The notes beneath the pieces were generated by a model. It was given only the letters and a program-made list of their open reading frames with translations. It was not told the origin of the DNA and ran no database searches. A stretch of DNA of 64,000 bases from Bradyrhizobium guangxiense. GTDB taxonomy: Bacteria; Pseudomonadota; Alphaproteobacteria; Rhizobiales; Xanthobacteraceae. The stretch is from the NCBI RefSeq assembly GCF_004114915.1, contig NZ_CP022219.1, positions 3,936,501 to 4,000,500 of the forward strand. The letters run 5' to 3'. The first letter of the stretch is position 1. Every line of letters begins with the position of its first letter. Shown here in pieces: positions 58,267 through 64,000 of the stretch. The translations under genes and the position numbers were made by a program.

Positions 58267-58457
58267 CAGTGAATGCCCAGAAGGAAGGTGATGAGGTAGC
58301 GGATGATCTGGTCGGCGGCGAAGAAGAAGATCGAGGCCACGGCGACCATGACGAACACCATGATGGTGGTGATCGTGGTCTCGCGGCGGGTCGGCCAGGT
58401 AACCTTGGCGGTCTCCGAGCGCACTTCCTGCAAGAACTTGAACGGGCTGACTGCCAT
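58266..58457 (-). CDS. secE: Preprotein translocase subunit SecE
   Basis: A 63-residue SecE with the amphipathic FLQEVRSETAKVTWPTRRET (the conserved cytoplasmic helix) followed by one membrane helix (ITTIMVFVMVAVASIFFFAADQII). It stabilises SecY. The short single-helix form is normal outside the enterics. It is the first gene of the secE-nusG-rplKA-...-rpoBC transcript, with a good promoter 170 bases upstream. Confidence 0.97.
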   Translation of the reverse strand: MAVSPFKFLQEVRSETAKVTWPTRRETTITTIMVFVMVAVASIFFFAADQIIRYLITFLLGIH

Positions 58458-58825
58458 CGTCTAGGGTCCAGCGTCCGTCGACAGACGCAACTGAATTTCG
58501 GGGATCCGAACAGCCGCCGTTGGCCCAACCCTCTGTCTCGAAGGATGAGCCGGAAACCGGGCTCGATTGTTCGGGGATTTCAAAGCCGCGCCGGAGATCC
58601 GCGTCTAACGGGCCGGCTGCGAGTGCGGGCTATCTACTGCGGTTGGGACCAAAGGTCAAGATCGAGCGGGCTCGCCCGGCCCGGCCGAGCTTCCCGGACG
58701 GCAGAGCAGAGCCCATGCGGATCAAGGGCTTACCTGCCCCACCCCTGCGAGGCCCAGCCGCCGCTTCCCACCGGTTCGCCAAGTCGCTCCACTGGAGCGA
58801 CCGCTGCGGCAGCGCGACTGCCGGT
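58458..58825. other. secE leader and intergenic region
   Basis: These 368 bases hold the secE promoter at 58631-58659 and a roughly 165-base leader. No tRNA-Trp gene is visible here, although it often precedes secE in bacteria. Beyond the promoter (58660-58825) I see nothing specific. Confidence 0.6.
58631..58659 (-). promoter_or_regulatory. Promoter of the secE-nusG-rplKAJL-rpoBC operon
   Basis: On the minus strand CTTGACC (-35 hexamer TTGACC, 58654-58659) is followed by a 17-base spacer and TAGATA (-10, 58631-58636). Both elements are strong and spacing is ideal. Predicted transcription start is near 58624. Confidence 0.75.
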
Positions 58826-60094
58826 TCAGTCGGCCCGGTCGACCACGGAAATGCCCGGCAGCGGCACCACGAACTTTCCGCCTTCGGCGAAATAGCGGGC
58901 GTGCTTGGCCCGGATCGGGTCGACATAGCGCCAGGCGAACACGACGACGAACGCCGGCTTGCGCTCGTACAGGGCGCCCGGCGGCAGGATCGGGATGTCG
59001 TAACCCGGACCGGCCATCACGTTCCCCTTCTTGGGATCGTCGTCGACCAGGAAGTCGATCTTGTTCTCCAGGCCGAACTGCGGCAGCAGCGTCGTGGTGC
59101 CGACCGAGACGCCGTAGCCGGCAACCAGCTGCCCGCGCGCATGGGCGGCATCGGCCATCGCGACCAGTTCGTCGCGGATGGCGGCGATCCGCTTCACGTA
59201 AGGCGCATAATAGGCCGGCTGATCGACGCCGAGCCGATCCTCCTCGGCAACGAACCGCGCGACGTCAGCCGACGGCTTCTTGGCGCCACCGGCGCGCTGC
59301 ACGGTCACGCGGATCGAGCCGCCCTTGGTCCAGATGTGCTGGACGTCGATCAGCTCCATGCCGAGCCGGGCAAAGAAACGGATCAGCGGCTTGATGTTAA
59401 AATACGACAGATGCTCATGATAGACGGTGTCGAGCAGGTTCTTCTCGGTGACGTCGACGCCGTATTGCGTCTCGAAGACGAACAACCCGTCCGGCGCGAG
59501 CACGTCGCGAACCCCGATCACCAGCGGATCGAGATTGTCGACATTGGCAATCATGTTGTTGGCGATCACGACGCTCGCCGCACCGTGGCTCTGCAGGATG
59601 CGGTGACCGATCGCGTCGGTGAAGAAATCGCCGATGGTCTCGATTCCCGCCTCCGTCGCGCGCCGCGCGATCTCGACGGCAGGATCGACGCCCAGCACCC
59701 GCATCCCCCGCTCCTTGAAGAAGCCGAGCAGCGACCCGTCATTGCTGCCGAGCTCGACGACCAGCGAGCCCGGCGCGATGCCGAAACGGCTGACGACGTC
59801 GTTGGCATAGCCCGCGAAGTGCTCCCGCAGGCCGAGCGAGAGCGAGGTGGTGTAGACGTAGTTGCGGTACTGCACCTCCGGATTGCCGACATGGAGAATC
59901 TGGAGATGACCACAATCCCTGCACAGATGCAGCGCCATCGGCACCGCGGCCCGGAACACGGGATCGTCGACGCTGGCCTCGGGGACCTGGAAGTTCGGCG
60001 TGCCGATGGGCATGCCGGCCATCGGGACAACGAGCTCTTGCTTGTCCGAATGACAGAGGCGGCAGGTATGGCGGACGTAGAACAGATCTTTCAT
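58826..60094 (-). CDS. Sugar C-methyltransferase family protein (NovU/TcaB9-like)
   Basis: Start at 60094 (MKDLFYVRHTCRLCHSDKQE) gives 422 residues. Residues 1-65 form a zinc-binding domain with CRLC and CRDC pairs. Residues 95-200 are a SAM-binding domain with VVELGSNDGSLLGFF (motif I) and VLGVDPA (motif II). The segment VYHEHLSYF holds the Glu-His pair used for catalysis in TcaB9. A C-terminal Rossmann-like domain (about 290-420) includes GYGVSVGTTTLLPQF. Relatives add a methyl group to carbon 3 of nucleotide-linked 4-keto sugars. It lies downstream of the SIS isomerase gene and fits a surface-sugar pathway. Confidence 0.88.
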   Translation of the reverse strand: MKDLFYVRHTCRLCHSDKQELVVPMAGMPIGTPNFQVPEASVDDPVFRAAVPMALHLCRDCGHLQILHVGNPEVQYRNYVYTTSLSLGLREHFAGYANDVVSRFGIAPGSLVVELGSNDGSLLGFFKERGMRVLGVDPAVEIARRATEAGIETIGDFFTDAIGHRILQSHGAASVVIANNMIANVDNLDPLVIGVRDVLAPDGLFVFETQYGVDVTEKNLLDTVYHEHLSYFNIKPLIRFFARLGMELIDVQHIWTKGGSIRVTVQRAGGAKKPSADVARFVAEEDRLGVDQPAYYAPYVKRIAAIRDELVAMADAAHARGQLVAGYGVSVGTTTLLPQFGLENKIDFLVDDDPKKGNVMAGPGYDIPILPPGALYERKPAFVVVFAWRYVDPIRAKHARYFAEGGKFVVPLPGISVVDRAD

Positions 60095-60243
60095 CGTTGG
60101 ACCGAAAAGTGAGCGCTGCGTGCGAATGAGGTAATCTGACCCCGTGAAGACCGGGCCGACAGCAACGAGCGCGGGCGGAAGACCGGCGCCGCGATCGACA
60201 GCTTCAGCGAGAACCGGGCCGCCTGCTTGAACCGCGCCTGCAT
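60091..60243 (-). CDS. Possible small ORF between the SIS isomerase and methyltransferase genes
   Basis: An ATG at 60243 preceded by GAGAG at six bases opens a 50-codon frame whose TGA overlaps the methyltransferase ATG (ATGA). The product is basic and starts MQARFKQAARFSLKLSIAAP. The first 31 codons have nearly all G or C at third positions, which argues for coding; the last 18 do not. It could be a translated leader that couples the methyltransferase, or the remnant of a longer lost gene. No family recognised. Confidence 0.35.
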   Translation of the reverse strand: MQARFKQAARFSLKLSIAAPVFRPRSLLSARSSRGQITSFARSAHFSVQR

Positions 60244-60252
60244 CGGTTGCTC

Positions 60253-60864
60253 TCAGGACGCCGGATATTCCGCGCGACCGATGACGAGGTCGATCGCGGC
60301 CATCATCCAGAACTGGTGCGTGGTCTCGACAATGTTGTAGCTGCGGCTGTCGACGAAGAAATTGACGTCGCCGAGATTGCGCAGGCGATTGTCCGCATTC
60401 ATCCCCGACAGCGTGATGACGTCGAGTTTCATCGAGCGCGCCTGCGCAACCGCATTGAGGATGTTCTTCGAGCGTCCCGACGAGCTGATCGCGACGAGGC
60501 AATCGCCGGCACGGGCGTTCAGCCGGACGGCATGCGCGATCCAGTCCTCGAATCCGTAGTCGTTGGCAAGACACGACATCATGCTCGCATCGCTGAAGCA
60601 GAGCGCAGGCACCGATCCGTTCTTCGCAAGATCGATCGCCAGATGCGAGGCTATCCCGGCCGAGCCGCCGTTGCCGATGAAGATGACGCGGCTGCCCTGC
60701 TCGCGCACGCGCAACCAGATCGCGCGGGTGGCGGAGATCCCGGCGAAAACGCCATCGTCGACCGCCGTCGCGCGATGCAGCCGTGCCACATAATCGTCGA
60801 GGAACGCCTTGTGATCGGGATCGACGGACTCGACAGGCATGGGCTGGCGACTCGCTTGCAGCAT
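60253..60864 (-). CDS. SIS-domain sugar isomerase (GmhA-like)
   Basis: From ATG at 60864 the product has 203 residues (a second ATG at 60840 would remove eight; the former has AGGG just upstream). It has the SIS signatures VIFIGNGGSAGIASHLAIDLAKNG and GDCLVAISSSGRSKNILNAVAQA, and ends with MMAAIDLVIG. The GNGGSA loop and an ASHLAIDL-like segment match sedoheptulose-7-phosphate isomerase (GmhA) and its relatives such as DiaA. Context with a cytidylyltransferase-kinase fusion favours a sugar-phosphate role. It is divergent from the epimerase gene. Confidence 0.85.
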   Translation of the reverse strand: MLQASRQPMPVESVDPDHKAFLDDYVARLHRATAVDDGVFAGISATRAIWLRVREQGSRVIFIGNGGSAGIASHLAIDLAKNGSVPALCFSDASMMSCLANDYGFEDWIAHAVRLNARAGDCLVAISSSGRSKNILNAVAQARSMKLDVITLSGMNADNRLRNLGDVNFFVDSRSYNIVETTHQFWMMAAIDLVIGRAEYPAS

Positions 60865-60893
60865 CACGCCCTGATATCGGCTATCACCAGGGA

Positions 60894-60918
60894 TTGCAAA
60901 GGTATACTGCTTGCAAAG
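60894..60918. promoter_or_regulatory. Direct repeat of TTGCAAAG in the divergent control region
   Basis: TTGCAAAG occurs at 60894-60901 and 60911-60918, 17 bases apart, with TATACT between them. This sits between the divergent SIS and epimerase genes and could be a regulator site or overlapping promoters; neither promoter is clear. Confidence 0.35.
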
Positions 60919-60992
60919 TCGGCGAGCGGCTGATAGTCGGATTCTCGTTGGCGGGCCTGTTTCGCTGGGCATTCGCATCACGGATGTTCCCC

Positions 60993-62009
60993 ATGAAATG
61001 CATTGTCACTGGTGGCGCAGGCTTCATCGGAAGCCATCTCGTCGATCGCCTGCTCGATGATGGCTATGAGGTCATCGCGCTCGACAATTTCGTCATCGGC
61101 CGCCCCGAGAATCTGGCCTCGCGCGCCGAATCGAGCCGGTTGAAGGTGGTGCGTGCGGACGTCACCGACCTCGAATCGATCAAGCCGTATTTCCACGGTA
61201 TCGACTGGGTCTTCCATCTTGCGGCGCTGGCTGACATCGTGCCCTCGATCGAATCGCCGATTCCCTACCATCGCGCCAATGTCGACGGCACGGTCAACGT
61301 TCTCGAGGCGGCACGGCATGCGGGCGTCAAGCGCTTCGTCTACGCCGCCTCGTCGTCCTGCTACGGAATTCCCGACGTCTATCCGACGCCAGAGAGCGCC
61401 GAGATTCGGCCGATGTATCCTTACGCGCTGACCAAGAATCTCGGAGAGCAGTGCGTCATGCACTGGTGCCAGGTCTACAAGCTGCCTGCGGTCGCGCTGC
61501 GCCTGTTCAACGTATACGGGCCGCGCCATCGCACCACCGGCACTTACGGTGCCGTGTTCGGCGTGTTCATGGCGCAAAAGCTTGCGGGCAAGCCCTTTAC
61601 GGTGGTCGGTGACGGCGAGCAGACGCGCGACTTCACCTTCGTCAGCGACGTCGCCGACGCCTTCGTGACCGCCGCGCGCTCCGATATATCGCACGAAATA
61701 CTCAATGTCGGCTCGGACAACACCTACAGCGTCAACCGGCTGGTCGAGCTTCTCGGCGGTGACAAGGTCCACATTCCCAAACGTCCGGGCGAGCCGGATT
61801 GCACCTACGCCGACATCACCAAGATCAAGCGGGTCCTGAACTGGACGCCGAAGGTCAAATTCGAGGACGGCGTCGCGACGATGCTGAAGTCGATGGATCA
61901 GTACAAGGACGCGCCGCTGTGGACCGTCGACAAGATCGCCGACGCCACCAAGGACTGGTTCAAATATCTCGGTGATGAGAGGGGCTCGCCGCAGAAGGCA
62001 AGCTCCTGA
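60993..62009 (+). CDS. NAD-dependent epimerase/dehydratase (extended SDR)
   Basis: Start at 60993 (MKCIVTGGAGFIGSHLVDRLLDDG) is chosen over an in-frame ATG three codons upstream. The 338-residue protein has the TGGAGFIG cofactor motif, DVTDLESI, a catalytic Ser/Tyr/Lys set (AASSSCYG, then YPYALTKNLGE with YALTK where YxxxK is expected) and RLFNVYGPRHRTTG. Such enzymes act as UDP-glucose/UDP-glucuronate 4-epimerases or as dTDP- or GDP-sugar dehydratases; the exact substrate cannot be told. It is followed by the kinase-cytidylyltransferase gene at 73 bases. Confidence 0.92.
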   Translation: MKCIVTGGAGFIGSHLVDRLLDDGYEVIALDNFVIGRPENLASRAESSRLKVVRADVTDLESIKPYFHGIDWVFHLAALADIVPSIESPIPYHRANVDGTVNVLEAARHAGVKRFVYAASSSCYGIPDVYPTPESAEIRPMYPYALTKNLGEQCVMHWCQVYKLPAVALRLFNVYGPRHRTTGTYGAVFGVFMAQKLAGKPFTVVGDGEQTRDFTFVSDVADAFVTAARSDISHEILNVGSDNTYSVNRLVELLGGDKVHIPKRPGEPDCTYADITKIKRVLNWTPKVKFEDGVATMLKSMDQYKDAPLWTVDKIADATKDWFKYLGDERGSPQKASS

Positions 62010-62082
62010 ACAGGTTCACCTGTTATCGTTGCTGTGAGTCGATCGTTCCCGGGCGGCCATCTGAGACCGACCGGAGCTTTGG

Positions 62083-63657
62083 GTGATTCACATGGGTAAT
62101 GCTCCGATAGACAAGCCGGCCGTCCACCCGGCGCCGCACGCCAAGATCAAGACGATCGAGGAGCTCGGCGAGGTGGCACGCGCCGCGCAGGCAAAGGGCC
62201 TGACCGTCGCGCTCTGCCACGGCGTGTTCGATCTGGTGCATCTCGGCCACGTCCGACACATCCTGGCAGCGCGCAACGAGGCCGACGTGGTCATCGTGAC
62301 CATCACCGCCGACCGTTTCGTCAACAAGGGCCCGGGACGCCCGATCTTTCCGGAGAGCATGCGCGCCGAGATGCTGGCCGCGCTCGGCACGGTCGACTGG
62401 GTCGGCATCAACCAGACCTCCAGCGCCGAGCCGGTGCTCGATGCCGTGCGCCCCGACATCTACGTGAAAGGCTCCGATTACGAAAACCCTGACGATGACG
62501 TCACCGGCAAGATCGCCGTCGAGCGCGAGGCCGTCGAGCGTCATGGCGGGCGAATCGTCTTCACGCGCGACGTGACCTTCAGCTCGTCGTCGCTGCTGAA
62601 CCGCTACTTCGACATCTACGATCCCCCCTTGCGCGACTACCTGCAGAAGGTCCGCGAAGGCGGCGGCGCCGAACGCCTGCTCAAGCTCATCGACAAGATC
62701 CAGGACATGCACGTCGTGCTGGTCGGCGATACCATCATCGACGAATATCAGTACGTCACGGCGCTCGGAAAGGCCTCGAAGGAGAACATCGTCGCCACTC
62801 AGTTCAAGAATGGCGAGCAGTTCGCCGGCGGCGTCATCGCCGCGGCCAATCACGTCGCGAGCTTCTGCAAATCGGTCGAGATCGTCACGACGCTGGGTGG
62901 CAACGACTACCCCGAGGATTTCATCCGCGCGCATGTCCGCCCGAACGTCAAGCTGACGCCGATCCGCATTCAGGGCCGTCCGACGACCCGCAAGCTGCGC
63001 TACGTCGAGATGGGCTATCTGCACAAGCTGTTCGAAGTCTACACGATGGACGACACGCCGCTCGACGAGACCGCGCGCAAGGAGGTCGACCGCATGACCG
63101 CCGAGCGCGTGCGCGGCGCGGACGTGGTCATCGTCACCGACTTCGGTCACGGCATGATCGCATCCAGCACAATCGGCACGCTGATCGCGAACGCCAGGTT
63201 CCTGGCGGTCAACGCCCAGAGCAACAGCGGCAATCACGGCTACAATCTGATCACGAGGTACCCGCGGGCCGACTACATCTGCATCGACGCGCCGGAAGCC
63301 CGGCTGGCCGCCACCGACAAGTTCAACGACATCGCCTCGGTGATCCAGGACGGCCTGCACCGCAAGATCGATTGCGGCAACATGATCATCACGCACGGCT
63401 CCTTCGGCTGCTACCCGTTCTCGTCGAAGACCGGCGTCGCGCGCGTGCCCGCCTTCACCAAGACCGTGGTGGACACGGTCGGCGCTGGCGATGCCTTCCT
63501 CACGATCACCGCGCCGCTGGTGGCGGCCGGCGGCAATATCGAGGACGTCGCCTTCATCGGCAACGCGGCGGGCGCGATCAAGGTCGGCATCGTCGGTCAC
63601 CGCAACTCGGTCGAGAAGGCGCCGCTCGTCAAGTTCGTCACCGCGTTGTTGAAGTAG
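62083..63657 (+). CDS. Cytidylyltransferase-PfkB kinase fusion (RfaE/HldE-like, reversed domain order)
   Basis: The GTG at 62083, with CGGAG eight bases upstream, gives 524 residues; ATG at 62092 is the alternative. Residues 30-175 are a nucleotidyltransferase: GVFDLVHLGHVRHI (HxGH motif), YVKGSDY and SSSSLLNRY. Residues 215-524 are a PfkB kinase: GDTIIDEY, FAGGVIAAANHVASF and the DTVGAGDAFL active site with the catalytic Asp. In E. coli HldE the kinase comes first. The enzyme could phosphorylate and then activate a sugar, for example a heptose, possibly as ADP- or CDP-sugar. The neighbouring SIS isomerase makes such a route plausible. Confidence 0.88.
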   Translation: MIHMGNAPIDKPAVHPAPHAKIKTIEELGEVARAAQAKGLTVALCHGVFDLVHLGHVRHILAARNEADVVIVTITADRFVNKGPGRPIFPESMRAEMLAALGTVDWVGINQTSSAEPVLDAVRPDIYVKGSDYENPDDDVTGKIAVEREAVERHGGRIVFTRDVTFSSSSLLNRYFDIYDPPLRDYLQKVREGGGAERLLKLIDKIQDMHVVLVGDTIIDEYQYVTALGKASKENIVATQFKNGEQFAGGVIAAANHVASFCKSVEIVTTLGGNDYPEDFIRAHVRPNVKLTPIRIQGRPTTRKLRYVEMGYLHKLFEVYTMDDTPLDETARKEVDRMTAERVRGADVVIVTDFGHGMIASSTIGTLIANARFLAVNAQSNSGNHGYNLITRYPRADYICIDAPEARLAATDKFNDIASVIQDGLHRKIDCGNMIITHGSFGCYPFSSKTGVARVPAFTKTVVDTVGAGDAFLTITAPLVAAGGNIEDVAFIGNAAGAIKVGIVGHRNSVEKAPLVKFVTALLK

Positions 63658-63684
63658 CGCGATCGAAGAATCCGGAGAACGACA

Positions 63685-64000
63685 GTGATTGATCAGAAAT
63701 GGAACGTGATGGTCACCGGTGGCGCCGGCTATGTCGGCAGCGTGCTGGTTCCACAGCTGCTGGCGGCCGGCCATAAGGTCACGGTGCTCGATCTCTTCAT
63801 GTACGGTGACGACGTCTTCAACGCGGTTCGCGACAATCCGAACCTTCGTCTGGTCAAGGGCGACATCCGCGATGAGGCCGCGATCAACGAGGCCATGCGC
63901 GGCAACAACGCGGTGATCCACCTCGCCTGCATCTCCAACGACCCCTCGTTCGAGCTGGACCCGGCGCTCGGCAAGTCCATCAACTACGACTGCTTCCGTC
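63685..64000 (+). CDS. NAD-dependent epimerase/dehydratase, N-terminal part (runs off the window)
   Basis: A GTG at 63685 with GGAG eight bases upstream starts a frame of at least 105 codons, open to the end of the window. It reads VIDQKWNVMVTGGAGYVGSVLVPQLLAAGHKVTVLDLFMYGDD and later VIHLACISNDPSFELDP, an extended SDR of the sugar-nucleotide epimerase type. The ASNDPSFELD-like segment is common in GDP- and UDP-sugar epimerase relatives. An ATG eight codons in is an alternative start. It follows the fusion gene by 27 bases, so it is in the same operon. Confidence 0.9.
   Translation, partial: MIDQKWNVMVTGGAGYVGSVLVPQLLAAGHKVTVLDLFMYGDDVFNAVRDNPNLRLVKGDIRDEAAINEAMRGNNAVIHLACISNDPSFELDPALGKSINYDCFR

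Noticed and set aside
58458..58825. Looked for a tRNA-Trp gene before secE
   Set aside because: No cloverleaf, TTCGA-type T-arm or terminal CCA complement was found on either strand; only a promoter and leader are visible.

Overview
The window looks like a chromosomal stretch from a high-GC alphaproteobacterium of the order Hyphomicrobiales, most likely Bradyrhizobium or a close relative. The reasons are the strong G/C bias at third codon positions, alphaproteobacterial versions of RpoB, RpoC, S12, EF-Tu and the spc operon, an Atp12-type F1-ATPase assembly chaperone, and several copies of short palindromic intergenic repeats of a kind I associate with Bradyrhizobium. The genus is inferred from protein and repeat character, not from a database search. 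I see no rRNA, tRNA, CRISPR array, insertion sequence, integrase or prophage.

Left part (1-20145) is a mixed neighbourhood: the end of a glutathione S-transferase, a propionyl-CoA carboxylase beta subunit, a DUF4260 membrane protein, a frameshifted dienelactone hydrolase, a secreted carboxymuconolactone decarboxylase-like protein, a class D beta-lactamase, a FliK-like/FlhB-C-like pair, Atp12, an RluA pseudouridine synthase, RarA, a DegP-type protease, an outer-membrane porin, a divergent HxlR regulator/quinone-oxidoreductase pair, a ClC chloride/proton exchanger, a DUF1330 protein and a short-chain dehydrogenase.

The core (20146-58659) is almost entirely minus-strand translation and transcription machinery. 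Read in the direction of transcription it starts with a promoter near 58645: secE-nusG-rplK-rplA-[2-hydroxyacid dehydrogenase]-rplJ-rplL-rpoB-rpoC, closed by a strong terminator at 44857-44883. Two unrelated genes follow: an FAD-oxidoreductase/methyltransferase fusion and an ABC exporter with acidic ends. Then comes the rpsL-rpsG-fusA-tuf-rpsJ-rplC-...-secY-adk-rpsM-rpsK-rpoA-rplQ superoperon, closed by a strong terminator at 20146-20175. Candidate internal promoters lie before adk and before rpsM. Several intergenic palindromes sit inside this superoperon.

The right edge (58826-64000) begins a surface-polysaccharide or nucleotide-sugar cluster arranged divergently. On the minus strand are a GmhA-like SIS isomerase, a possible 50-residue ORF and a NovU/TcaB9-type sugar C-methyltransferase. 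On the plus strand are an NAD-dependent epimerase, a cytidylyltransferase-PfkB kinase fusion with its domains in the opposite order to E. coli HldE, and the start of a second epimerase that runs off the window. Together they suggest synthesis of an unusual, possibly heptose-like and C-methylated, activated sugar.

The best candidates for new biology are this sugar cluster, the roughly 97-residue Lys/Ala histone-H1-like tail on adenylate kinase, the oxidoreductase-methyltransferase fusion, and the isolated FliK/FlhX-like pair. I did not find an obvious defence or mobile system.
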